Assembly (NCBI GenBank): GCA_046260765.1
Contig: JBHEOO010000045.1
Span: 1-23,119 of the forward strand
Reading direction: 5' to 3'
From: Chromatocurvus sp046260765
Lineage (GTDB): Bacteria > Pseudomonadota > Gammaproteobacteria > Pseudomonadales > Halieaceae
Length of the DNA: 23,119 nucleotides
The notes beneath the pieces were generated by a model, which was given only the letters and a program-made list of their open reading frames with translations, did not search any database and had not been told where the DNA came from. Below, piece after piece: positions 1 through 6,613 of the stretch; positions within the stretch are counted from its first letter, which is position 1; every line of letters begins with the position of its first letter. A program made the translations under genes and the position numbers.

Positions 1-1130
1 GCCTGGACTTTGTCAGTTAGCTGATGCGCAAGCGCAACCTCGGCCATGCGCTCCGGATAACGCGTCTTCTCACCAGCCCAATCCCGAAACGTTGATCGCA
101 GGCCGTGCACCGTCGTGTGATCGAGCCAGCCAATACGCTTGAGCACGTTGGTCATCGCCATATTACTGAGACTATGGCCGCGCTTCTGGCCCGCGAACAC
201 CCAGTCGTCTCGACGGATCGCCTCCTGCGCACGCAAAATCGCTGTAGCCGCTTCAGGCAGCGGTATGCGATGCTCCTTGCCGGCCTTCATCCGTGATGCC
301 GGGATGCGCCACTCCGCGCGCTCCAGATCAATTTCGGACCATCTCGCCTCAAGGCTTTCGCTGGTTCGGGTGGCACACAGCAGAGTCAGGATCAATGCAC
401 GACCCGCGGGTGTATCAAGCTTCTGGAGTTCGGCGGCCAGTGCGGGTGCCTGGGCGTACGGCAGCGCGCGTTGATGTTCGACGCGGCGAACCTTGCCAGG
501 TTTTGGCAGGATCACGTCGAGGTGGCCTCGCCATCGAGCCGGGTTGGCGTCATCGCGCAGTTTGGTGGTGATGGCATAATCGAGAATGCGTTCAATGCGG
601 CCCTGCACCCGTTTGGCAGTCTCGGTCTTTTCCGTCCAGATCGGTGAAAGGACGGATAGCACGTCCTCGGTGGTGACCTTATGCACTGGTCTATCGCCGA
701 TGTGCGGATAGGCATGCTGGGACAGTGTATTGCGCCATTGTTGTGCGTGCTTGCGATTGCTCCAACCGGAGGCCTGCTGCTCGATATAGTTCTCAGCCAC
801 GACCTTAAAGGTGTTGGCCGCTCGCTGCTCGCGCTCAGCGCTGGCCTGTAACTCTGCGACGGCAGTCGCTTTTTGCTGATGGCGTGCCTCGAGTGGATCA
901 ATACCCTGCAGGCGGACCAGCTTTCGCGCCTCATCGCGACGAATGCGCGCCTGTGCAAGGCTGATGGCAGGATACCCCCCGAGTCCGAGATATCGGCGGC
1001 GGCCATCCATTTGGTAGCGATAGATCCAGCTTTTGCTTCCACCCTTGGCGATGGATAGGTACAGACCGTCGCCGTCGCCATAGAGTCCACGGTGCGTAGC
1101 TGCCTCAACTTCGCGAGGCGTCAGAGCCAT
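1..1130 (-). CDS. Tyrosine-type site-specific integrase, 3' end beyond window
   Basis: This gene reads on the minus strand from ATG at 1130 and has no stop before the window edge, so 376 codons are visible. The N-terminal part (about residues 1-90, with GLYGDGDGLYL and a YLGLGGYP motif) matches the DUF4102 arm-binding domain of P4-like prophage integrases. A core-binding domain covers about 105-200. The catalytic domain shows Arg255 in LCATRTSE, a Lys in the RMKAGKEHRIPL hairpin, the HGLR box (His342, Arg345) and His369 in LAH. The family is usually about 400 residues, so roughly the last 25-30, including the nucleophilic Tyr, lie outside. It would catalyse integration and excision of a mobile island. 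The start faces the 3' end of tRNA-Asp 177 bp away, a typical layout for tRNA-targeting islands. Whether the gene is intact at its 3' end cannot be seen. Confidence 0.93.
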   Translation of the reverse strand, partial: MALTPREVEAATHRGLYGDGDGLYLSIAKGGSKSWIYRYQMDGRRRYLGLGGYPAISLAQARIRRDEARKLVRLQGIDPLEARHQQKATAVAELQASAEREQRAANTFKVVAENYIEQQASGWSNRKHAQQWRNTLSQHAYPHIGDRPVHKVTTEDVLSVLSPIWTEKTETAKRVQGRIERILDYAITTKLRDDANPARWRGHLDVILPKPGKVRRVEHQRALPYAQAPALAAELQKLDTPAGRALILTLLCATRTSESLEARWSEIDLERAEWRIPASRMKAGKEHRIPLPEAATAILRAQEAIRRDDWVFAGQKRGHSLSNMAMTNVLKRIGWLDHTTVHGLRSTFRDWAGEKTRYPERMAEVALAHQLTDKVQ

Positions 1131-1161
1131 CGTACATCCGTCGGATCACCATTCATACTTG

Positions 1162-1179
1162 CCCACCATTTACCCACCA
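1162..1179. repeat. Two direct CCCACCA repeats upstream of integrase
   Basis: CCCACCA occurs at 1162-1168 and again at 1173-1179. The copies are in the same orientation with an 11-bp period, about one helical turn, and lie between the integrase start and tRNA-Asp. Placement and spacing suggest arm-type binding sites for the integrase N-terminal domain or an excisionase. This is inference from position; the repeat itself is directly seen. Confidence 0.5.
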
Positions 1180-1307
1180 CTAGAAATGAAGCATAGCGCA
1201 AGGGTATGAAACAATCGAGGTGTTATACGGCGTTTTGAAGTACTTTATTAGGCGAAATAACTCGGTTTTCTATCTATTTCAGAGTGTTTCACCACGATGC
1301 AGGAAGG

Positions 1308-1384
1308 TGGCGGAGCGGACGGGACTCGAACCCGCGACCCCCGGCGTGACAGGCCGGTATTCTAACCAACTGAACTACCGCTCC
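1308..1384 (-). tRNA. tRNA-Asp (anticodon GUC)
   Basis: The minus strand gives a complete 77-nt cloverleaf with an encoded CCA at the 3' end (1308-1310). The acceptor stem pairs GGAGCGG with CCGCTCC, the anticodon loop reads CTGTCAC (GUC), and the T-arm is GCGGGTTCGAGTCCCGT. It is almost identical to E. coli tRNA-Asp. It lies 40 bp downstream of tRNA-Val and is probably co-transcribed with it. Its 3' end is the likely attachment target of the neighbouring integrase. Confidence 0.98.
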
Positions 1385-1424
1385 ACGGTAGGTCTCGATT
1401 CATTGACGCCAGGCGGCGAAAACG

Positions 1425-1500
1425 TGGTGGGTGGTGACGGGATCGAACCGCCGACCCTCTGCTTGTAAGGCAGATGCTCTCCCAGCTGAGCTAACCACCC
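1425..1500 (-). tRNA. tRNA-Val (anticodon UAC)
   Basis: The minus strand gives a 76-nt tRNA beginning GGGTGGTTAGCTCAG and ending ACCACCCACCA. The anticodon loop is CTTACAA (UAC), the T-arm is GGCGGTTCGATCCCG, and CCA is encoded. It closely resembles E. coli tRNA-Val(UAC). It is the first gene of a two-tRNA operon with tRNA-Asp, directly behind a strong promoter. Confidence 0.98.
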
Positions 1501-1516
1501 CCGATCGAGAACGCGC

Positions 1517-1544
1517 ATTATAGAGATAAACCGCGCACTGTCAA
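1517..1544 (-). promoter_or_regulatory. Sigma70 promoter of the tRNA-Val/tRNA-Asp operon
   Basis: On the minus strand a perfect TTGACA (1539-1544) and a perfect TATAAT (1517-1522) are separated by 16 bp. The discriminator after the -10 is GCGCG. A GC-rich discriminator is typical of stable-RNA promoters under stringent (ppGpp) control. The predicted start lies only about 10 nt before the tRNA-Val 5' end. Confidence 0.9.
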
Positions 1545-1676
1545 ACGCCCTGCGATAAAAAATGTCGCAAACTCGCCTCGCCTGGCTTAACAGGTATCTG
1601 GCGGCGAGGTGCCCCCTGCCGTCAGCGAGACAACCAGCTTATACTGAGCGCTTTTACCGGGAAAACCCTGCAGCCT

Positions 1677-2033
1677 ATGGACATCTACAAAGACTTTCAT
1701 TTTGAGGCGGCGCACCGGCTGCCCAACGTTCCGGACGGACACAAATGCGCCCGACTCCACGGCCACTCCTTCCACGTGCGCATCACCGTATCGGGCGAGG
1801 CGCCCGAGCCGTCAGGGTGGGTCATGGACTTCGCCGATCTGAAGGCCGGGTTCCGTCCGCTTCTGGACCAGCTTGATCACTACTACCTCAACGACATCCC
1901 TGGGCTTGAGAATCCCACCAGCGAAAATCTTTGCCGATGGATCTGGCAGCGCTTGCAGCCGACACTTCCCTCGCTCAGCTGCGTCGAGATACGTGAGACC
2001 TGCACCTCGGGCTGCATCTACCGAGGGGAATGA
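1677..2033 (+). CDS. queD: 6-carboxy-5,6,7,8-tetrahydropterin synthase (QueD)
   Basis: A 118-residue protein of the PTPS/QueD family, a usual length for it. QueD converts 7,8-dihydroneopterin triphosphate to 6-carboxytetrahydropterin in queuosine and 7-deazaguanine biosynthesis in the cytoplasm. The zinc ligands His13, His28 and His30 are visible (FEAAHRL and LHGHSF), with the catalytic Cys24 in the HKCARLHGH block. WVMDFADLK (48-56), LDHYYLND (66-73) and the PTSEN and EIRETCTSG pterin-binding stretches are all conserved. The cysteine motif favours QueD over eukaryotic-type PTPS. No clear Shine-Dalgarno precedes the ATG. The gene stands alone; no other queuosine gene is in the window. Confidence 0.93.
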   Translation: MDIYKDFHFEAAHRLPNVPDGHKCARLHGHSFHVRITVSGEAPEPSGWVMDFADLKAGFRPLLDQLDHYYLNDIPGLENPTSENLCRWIWQRLQPTLPSLSCVEIRETCTSGCIYRGE

Positions 2034-2443
2034 AGCTCGAGCACGTTACCGAATGTCACCATGAGAAACGGCTCATCCGCGTGAAGTCGCCTCAGACCGC
2101 GCCAGATGTACACCTCGAAAGGATGACCCACCGCCATCATGCAGACCCTGAGGTGAGAAAATATTTTCGTTTCTGCTTGCACCCCAAGGTTACACTTGGT
2201 AGCACCTTGGAAATTGTTATGCACATTCACGGTGCAGCACTGTCATGCTTGCCCTTTAGGCTTGCCTGTGCACCGAGATTCTAAAGTAATCAACATAAAA
2301 TACTGTTTTATATGGATATTTTATAATTGATGGTTTTTTAACCAATTTGTAACAAAGCCCGCAGCAAGAGGCTTCGACGCTATGCTGAACAAATTACCCA
2401 CTGACTTATCCACAGCTTTTGTGGACAGAGACGGAGCGTCCTG
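2034..2443. other. 410-bp stretch without a recognisable gene; AT-rich segment and DnaA box
   Basis: Small ORFs here (such as 2030-2284 on plus and 2018-2230 on minus) resemble no family I know. The part from about 2283 to 2352 is strikingly AT-rich compared with the GC-rich neighbours and contains the inverted repeat GGTT-TTTT-AACC flanked by AATT on both sides. A perfect TTATCCACA (2406-2414) follows, with the degenerate inverted copy TGTGGACA at 2420-2427. The stretch probably holds the promoter region of the LysE-type gene. I cannot assign a promoter with confidence. Confidence 0.5.
2406..2427 (+). promoter_or_regulatory. Consensus DnaA box with imperfect inverted partner
   Basis: TTATCCACA at 2406-2414 equals the E. 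coli DnaA-box consensus. TGTGGACA at 2420-2427 is an inverted copy with mismatches, and together they form a CCACA-N5-TGTGG dyad. It sits 16-37 bp before the LysE-type start codon. Single DnaA boxes can be regulatory sites or chance matches; function is inferred only. Confidence 0.4.
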
Positions 2444-3055
2444 ATGGCGCCGGATCGGTGGCTTGCGCTTGCTGCGATATGTCTGCTCGGCGCCGCCTCT
2501 CCCGGGCCCAGCCTTGCGGTCGTGCTGCAGTCGACTCTGAGCGGCTCGCGGCGCACCGGGCTGGCGACAGCGCTGGGACACGGCTTCGGCGTTATGCTTT
2601 ACGCGCTCATCACCGTCTGTGGCCTCGGGCTCGTGATCGCCGAACTCCCAGCGCTTTACGCCACCATCAGACTGGCAGGAGCAGCCTACCTGCTATGGCT
2701 GGCCTTGCAGGCATGGACCGCGGGGCGGGCGGATGCGGGCTCGGATCATGTGCCATCCGGACGCTCGGGCTTTGTCCGCGGCGCCACCGTTGCCCTTCTC
2801 AACCCGAAACTTGCCATCTTCATGCTGGCCCTGTTCAGTCAGTTTCTGGATCCTTCCGCAGGCATGCTGCACGGCGCCATTCTGATCACCACCGCGGGTG
2901 CAATCGATGCGCTCTGGTATGCCTCGGTCGCACTCGCGGCAGGCACGCTGAGAATCCAGCGCAGTCTGTCCAATCATTCCGTGGCCATCAGCCGAAGTTT
3001 TGCGATGCTCCTGGCGTTACTGGCGGTCTGGGTCATTGCGACAACGCTGAGCTAG
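2444..3055 (+). CDS. LysE/RhtB family amino-acid exporter
   Basis: A 203-residue very hydrophobic protein, the usual size for the LysE/RhtB superfamily. These inner-membrane proteins export amino acids or homoserine-type compounds. The family motif PGPS follows the first membrane segment (residues 20-23), and the second signature NPKLAIF is at 120-126. Segments run at about 5-30, 40-65, 70-92, 112-132, 143-168 and 183-202. GGAG seven bases before the ATG supports this start. The substrate cannot be read from the sequence. The gene is a single unit, convergent with the DUF3301 gene 22 bp downstream. Confidence 0.9.
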   Translation: MAPDRWLALAAICLLGAASPGPSLAVVLQSTLSGSRRTGLATALGHGFGVMLYALITVCGLGLVIAELPALYATIRLAGAAYLLWLALQAWTAGRADAGSDHVPSGRSGFVRGATVALLNPKLAIFMLALFSQFLDPSAGMLHGAILITTAGAIDALWYASVALAAGTLRIQRSLSNHSVAISRSFAMLLALLAVWVIATTLS

Positions 3056-3077
3056 CAGTCAGTCGCTGGCCTCACAG

Positions 3078-3404
3078 TCAGTGCAGCACCCTATCGGGCT
3101 CGGCAACCACCAGCGCCTGCAGGGATTTGCCGAGCATGATAACTGCACCCTGTTCGCGCTGCACGCCGTCGTAGCTGTAGTCGAAGCGATACTGTCGCCA
3201 TACGCGCCACATCCCCGAGCTGTCGCGACTGAAAGACATGCGCTGCAGACTGACGCTGTCATCGAGCAGTTGAAAGTCGCTATCGCGAGCCGCGCGCTTC
3301 ACTGCGCTGATCGCCAGCTCGCGCACCCGGGTTGCACTGAACAGGAAAAGAGCGAGGCCCCCCAGCACCCCGACCACAAGCAGATCAAGCAGTTCTATCA
3401 CCAT
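3078..3404 (-). CDS. DUF3301 family small membrane protein
   Basis: A 108-residue protein with one membrane segment at about residues 3-24, followed by a mainly polar domain containing RVRELAISAV, DDSVSL and the aromatic stretch VWRQYRFDYSYDG. The layout matches the DUF3301 family of gammaproteobacteria, whose function is unknown. The segment probably anchors the C-terminal domain in the inner membrane. Its ATG follows the stop of the ybfF-like gene after only two bases (TGA-GC-ATG), so the two genes are very likely translationally coupled. Confidence 0.8.
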   Translation of the reverse strand: MVIELLDLLVVGVLGGLALFLFSATRVRELAISAVKRAARDSDFQLLDDSVSLQRMSFSRDSSGMWRVWRQYRFDYSYDGVQREQGAVIMLGKSLQALVVAEPDRVLH

Positions 3405-3406
3405 GC

Positions 3407-4198
3407 TCAGGCAGCCTCGCCAGCGATGAAATTTCGGACCAGGGAGTTGAACACCGCCGGCTGCTCAGCGTGCAGCCAGTGACCACAGTCGGCCATGGTT
3501 TCCACCGACGCCCCGGTGAATACGTCGTGGATATCTGCAAGGTACTCATCCTTGACATAGTTAGACAAACCACCCCGGATAAACAGTGCGCGGCCATCGT
3601 AGACGTTCTCCACAACCGGCGCCTGAAGGTAAGCGGCATAATTGCGCTGCAGACCTTCCAGGTTGAAGCGCCAGTGGTAGCTGCCATCCTTGCTGCGATA
3701 GAGGCTCATCAGAAGAAACTGTCTGACGCCTTCATCATCAATGTAGCCGGACATGACCGCGTCCGCTTCGGCCCGGCTATGGCAGTCCGCTGTGTCGACG
3801 GCACTCAAAGCAGCAAATACCTGATCGTGTGACCGCGAATAGGTGACGGGCGCTATATCTGCCACTACCAGAGAGGCTGCCGATGCCGGGTGATCCAGCG
3901 CGAACTGCATGGCTACCTTGCCGCCGAGTGAGTGCCCCACGCAGTGCACGCCCGCGATCGACTGTGTCTGCAGCCACTGCGCCAGCGCATTCGCCATGGA
4001 ACGCAGATCGGACTGACGGGTCCACCCTGACCGGCCATGATCAGGCAGATCCACAAGGTGGACCCGGTAAGCATCCTGTAGGGATTTACCCAGTCCGCCA
4101 AGATTTACACCCATTCCGAATAACCCGTGGAGCAAAACAACGTCCGGGCCGTCGCCACCGGATGTCACGTTGAGCTCAATGCTATCAATCTCTGCCAC
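3407..4198 (-). CDS. ybfF: Alpha/beta hydrolase, YbfF-type esterase
   Basis: A 263-residue alpha/beta-fold hydrolase if started at GTG 4198. The oxyanion-hole motif LLHGLFG lies near residue 23, the nucleophile Ser90 in GHSLGG, and the catalytic His240 in CGHWLHAEQP. The DIAPVTY segment and the overall pattern match E. coli YbfF, an acyl-CoA/short-chain ester hydrolase of the cytoplasm. An in-frame upstream GTG at 4222 would add eight residues but would place AGGAGG (4210-4215) inside the gene. GTG 4198 has that site 11 bases upstream and gives an N-terminus like YbfF, so it is preferred. The gene is divergent from the lipoprotein gene and coupled to DUF3301. Confidence 0.88.
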   Translation of the reverse strand: MAEIDSIELNVTSGGDGPDVVLLHGLFGMGVNLGGLGKSLQDAYRVHLVDLPDHGRSGWTRQSDLRSMANALAQWLQTQSIAGVHCVGHSLGGKVAMQFALDHPASAASLVVADIAPVTYSRSHDQVFAALSAVDTADCHSRAEADAVMSGYIDDEGVRQFLLMSLYRSKDGSYHWRFNLEGLQRNYAAYLQAPVVENVYDGRALFIRGGLSNYVKDEYLADIHDVFTGASVETMADCGHWLHAEQPAVFNSLVRNFIAGEAA

Positions 4199-4270
4199 CT
4201 CCCACCTACCCTCCTGTCGCACTGTTCGCTTTTTGGTACCATCCCCACTTTTTCAAGGAGATTGTACCGC

Positions 4271-5059
4271 GTGACAAAATCTATTCCTTCCCATTTTCGC
4301 CTGCTTTCACTGGCGGCGGTTTTCCTGCTGGCTGCCTGCGCCAGCGGACCGACGCACAACCCCACCGTTTTTCCTTTTGAGATTGACCGCGAGGCGCTCG
4401 CCGCGAAGCCGCTAAAAACCGTCGTGATCACCCATGTCAACCTCGGCGTGCCGTCGCGTAATTATCTCGATGAAATCACACCCGTTATCGATGGTCGCGT
4501 CGCCACCTACATGGAAAGAAACGGCTACAAAGTCCTGCCGCAGCGGGCTTTCCGCCAACACTGGAATACGGCGGTGCGCGCCTATGGCGATCCGGTGGAC
4601 CCCACGACTGGCCGGGTAAACATGAAAACCTTCTCCCAGCTCATGCAAAGCGTTCGCGATCGTATGCAGGAAGAGACCGATCTGGATGCCTTTGTATTTA
4701 CCGACCTGGTCGAACTGGAAACACCCTTCAACGGTGGCCTGAAGCACCTGGCGCGCTGGGATGGGGTGACTCGCCGACCGTCGCTGCAGGGTCCAGGAAG
4801 CGGCGTGAGCGGTGACTTTGACTGGAACATGCCCGCGTCGGTAGTTTCTCTGCAGGTAAGCGTGTTCGACATGGAATTGCAGCGCCTTTTTGTCAGTCGC
4901 GGCGGCATCGATGCGACTGACTCCATTGATACCCGTTCTTCAAGCGGACAATATGTGCGACGACGCAACATTCTCGATAACGGCAGCCATATATACGAGG
5001 GCATTCGTCTGGCCTTTCATCCCCTGATCGAGATGGAAGACTGGCCTGGCAACCCCTGA
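4271..5059 (+). CDS. Predicted outer-membrane lipoprotein of unknown function
   Basis: A 262-residue protein started at GTG 4271, behind AAGGAG at 4255-4260. The reading frame is open further upstream, but only this start gives a proper lipoprotein signal: positively charged N-terminus, hydrophobic core LLSLAAVFLLAA and lipobox LAAC with Cys23. Residue +2 is Ala, which does not favour inner-membrane retention. The mature part opens with a beta-strand-like stretch (KTVVITHVNLGVPSRN) and a GYKVLP segment, loosely reminiscent of TolB-N/CsgG-like lipoprotein folds. It then has TDLDAFVFTDLVELE and a tryptophan-rich middle. I do not recognise the family. It is the only gene of its unit, diverging from ybfF with a 72-bp spacer. 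Confidence 0.75.
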   Translation: MTKSIPSHFRLLSLAAVFLLAACASGPTHNPTVFPFEIDREALAAKPLKTVVITHVNLGVPSRNYLDEITPVIDGRVATYMERNGYKVLPQRAFRQHWNTAVRAYGDPVDPTTGRVNMKTFSQLMQSVRDRMQEETDLDAFVFTDLVELETPFNGGLKHLARWDGVTRRPSLQGPGSGVSGDFDWNMPASVVSLQVSVFDMELQRLFVSRGGIDATDSIDTRSSSGQYVRRRNILDNGSHIYEGIRLAFHPLIEMEDWPGNP

Positions 5060-5088
5060 CCGAGCCCTTATCAGGGCCACGCCTATCT

Positions 5089-5107
5089 GATCGTGTCCGA
5101 TCGTGTC
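5089..5107. repeat. Short tandem duplication at gene end
   Basis: GATCGTGTC occurs at 5089-5097 and 5099-5107 (10-bp period), touching the stop codon of the dienoyl-CoA isomerase gene in the convergent gap after the lipoprotein. It is directly visible; no function is apparent. Confidence 0.7.
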
Positions 5108-5919
5108 TAATTCTGATAATGCGCAGGCCGGCCCTCGGCCTGCGCGGTAATGCCCTCCTCAAGATCTTTCGCGCTCATCATTCCCGCATTCCAGGTCGCA
5201 ATGTAATTGAGTCCGTCTGCCACGCTGTGATCGCGGGTATACAGCAGCACATCTTTGGTGCCGCGGATAACCAGGGGGGACTTGCTTGCGATACCGCGTG
5301 CTATCTGCCGGACTTCCTCAAGCATTGCGTCGCGATGCTCGAACACGCGGTTGACGAAACCAATGTCGCGCGCCTCCCCGGCATGCATATTGCGCCCCGT
5401 GTAGGCCAACTCCCGGGCGACGCCCTCAGGGATCATTTTGGGTAAGCGCTGCAGTGTACCGACATCAGCAACCATCCCGATATCGACCTCACGCACAGAA
5501 AAGAAGGCATCCTCTGTTGCGTAACGCATGTCACAGCAACATATGAGATCAATTCCACCGCCAATGCAGGTGTGATGAATGGCGGCGAGCACCGGCTTGC
5601 GACACTTTTCCAGTGCGCTCAGGTTGTCCTGCATGGCCAGCACATTCTGGCGAAACTGCTCTGCGCGGCGAGCCGGGTCTTCACTCGCCGAGTGAAGTTC
5701 GCCGAACATGCCGAGATCTATTCCGGCGCAGAAGTGTCGTCCGTTTCCAGTGAGGATGATGGCCCTAACCTCATCGCATCGATCCAGCCATTCAAAGCAC
5801 AGCTGCAGCTCGCGCCACATGGCACTGTTCATGCTGTTGGCCTTGTCCGGGCGGTTAAGTGCTACCTCCGCAACATGGTCTTCGATACTGACATCGAGCG
5901 TCGTCAATTCAGGTCGCAT
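5107..5919 (-). CDS. Delta(3,5)-Delta(2,4)-dienoyl-CoA isomerase (ECH1-like crotonase)
   Basis: A 270-residue crotonase-fold protein. The region CIGGGIDLI...DAFFSVREVDIGMVADVGTLQRLP follows the ECH1 dienoyl-CoA isomerase signature closely. The three acidic active-site residues are present as Asp124, Glu144 and Asp152, with the same 20- and 8-residue spacing as Asp176, Glu196 and Asp204 of rat ECH1. The oxyanion-hole segment FCAGIDL is near residue 64. It would shift double bonds of 3,5-dienoyl-CoA so that fatty acids with odd-numbered double bonds can enter beta-oxidation. Two ATGs are available; AGGAGG at 5928-5933 lies 8 bases from ATG 5919 but only 2 from ATG 5925, so 5919 is chosen. The nitroreductase gene ends 23 bp upstream, so they probably share a transcript. 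Confidence 0.88.
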   Translation of the reverse strand: MRPELTTLDVSIEDHVAEVALNRPDKANSMNSAMWRELQLCFEWLDRCDEVRAIILTGNGRHFCAGIDLGMFGELHSASEDPARRAEQFRQNVLAMQDNLSALEKCRKPVLAAIHHTCIGGGIDLICCCDMRYATEDAFFSVREVDIGMVADVGTLQRLPKMIPEGVARELAYTGRNMHAGEARDIGFVNRVFEHRDAMLEEVRQIARGIASKSPLVIRGTKDVLLYTRDHSVADGLNYIATWNAGMMSAKDLEEGITAQAEGRPAHYQN

Positions 5920-5927
5920 TGGCATTA

Positions 5928-5933
5928 CCTCCT
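5928..5933 (-). promoter_or_regulatory. Strong Shine-Dalgarno deciding the isomerase start
   Basis: AGGAGG on the minus strand is 8 bases before ATG 5919 and only 2 bases before the in-frame ATG at 5925. The second ATG is therefore the better start. Confidence 0.75.
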
Positions 5934-5942
5934 GTGGTCCCG

Positions 5943-6500
5943 CTACCAGCGGGCAACAAAATCGTCCGTGCTCAACGAAGGCAGCGTTTTCGACCCGCCG
6001 TCGCGAGTGCCGATATACAAAAACGCGATAATCTCTTCATCGCCTGAACCCCCGAGAGCTGCCACCACCTCCGGGTCATAGGCGGGATTTCCTGTTCGCC
6101 AGACCCCGGAAAAACCCAGGGCCTCCGCGGCGAGTAATATCGCGTGGGCCGCGCAGCCCGCCGACAGCCGCTGCTCTTGTGCTGGCACCTTGGGATGTTC
6201 CTTGATGGCAGCGAGCACCACGATCACCATCGGCGCCCGCAGCGGCGCATTCAGTGCCTTGGTGCGGACGGTTTCGTCGGCCTGTGGATCCCGTCGCAGC
6301 AGACAGTCCAGCAAAACATGACCCAGCGCTTCACGCCGATCGCCCTCCACCACCAGGAATCGCCACGGACGTAGCCAGAGATGATCCGGCGCGCGCAGCG
6401 CCGCTTGAAACATCTGGGTCTGCTGTTGCCGATCAGGTGCGGGCTTCGTTAACCGCGGGGATGAGTTTCGCTGCAGTAAAAGATCAATGGGGTCAGACAT
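5943..6500 (-). CDS. ydjA: YdjA-type nitroreductase family protein
   Basis: A 185-residue FMN-dependent nitroreductase of the small YdjA class. Seen: RNSSPRL at 11-17 (phosphate-binding, cf. RRSASRL in E. coli YdjA), APDH at 37-40, NAPLRAP, SAGCAAHAI, and GVWRTG at 132-137. YdjA-type enzymes bind FMN as homodimers and reduce nitro or quinone-like compounds with NAD(P)H; the physiological substrate is unknown. An in-frame GTG at 6509 would add three residues. ATG 6500 matches the YdjA N-terminus and is preferred. It lies 113 bp behind the FabY-like gene and 23 bp ahead of the dienoyl-CoA isomerase. A flavin oxidoreductase beside fatty-acid enzymes may be coincidental. Confidence 0.87.
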   Translation of the reverse strand: MSDPIDLLLQRNSSPRLTKPAPDRQQQTQMFQAALRAPDHLWLRPWRFLVVEGDRREALGHVLLDCLLRRDPQADETVRTKALNAPLRAPMVIVVLAAIKEHPKVPAQEQRLSAGCAAHAILLAAEALGFSGVWRTGNPAYDPEVVAALGGSGDEEIIAFLYIGTRDGGSKTLPSLSTDDFVARW

Positions 6501-6587
6501 TCCACTCACGCATTATCGATAGACACCGAATGATAGCAGCCCTCGCCCGGGGGCGCAGGGCGACCGCCATGTGACAATCAGAACCTC

Positions 6588-6611
6588 ACTCAGCACTATA
6601 CTCAGCACTAC
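6588..6611. repeat. Two tandem 12-bp units after the FabY-like gene
   Basis: ACTCAGCACTAT (6588-6599) is followed directly by ACTCAGCACTAC (6600-6611), two bases beyond the stop of the FabY-like gene. The copies differ only at the last base. No terminator-like hairpin is seen here. Confidence 0.75.
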
Positions 6612-6613
6612 AG

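Noticed and set aside
1220..1468. Plus-strand ORF of 82 residues
   Set aside because: It runs across both tRNA genes on the opposite strand; the tRNAs explain the sequence.
2030..2284. 84-residue ORF overlapping the queD stop by ATGA
   Set aside because: The overlap looks attractive, but the protein is His/Arg-rich without domain likeness, and an opposite-strand ORF of similar size exists; not supportable as a gene.
2330..2352. GGTT-TTTT-AACC inverted repeat as intrinsic terminator
   Set aside because: The stem is AT-rich and short and is about 300 bp past the queD stop; not a convincing terminator.
2419..3174. Long plus-strand ORF of 251 residues
   Set aside because: It is a frame shadow of the LysE/RhtB gene with low-complexity Arg/Ala/Ser composition.
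4127..4270. N-terminal extension of the lipoprotein frame
   Set aside because: It lacks a ribosome site, overlaps the divergent hydrolase start and would bury the lipoprotein signal.
5058..5080. CCCTGA...TCAGGG inverted repeat as terminator
   Set aside because: Six-base stem with an 11-base loop and no following T-run; too weak to call.
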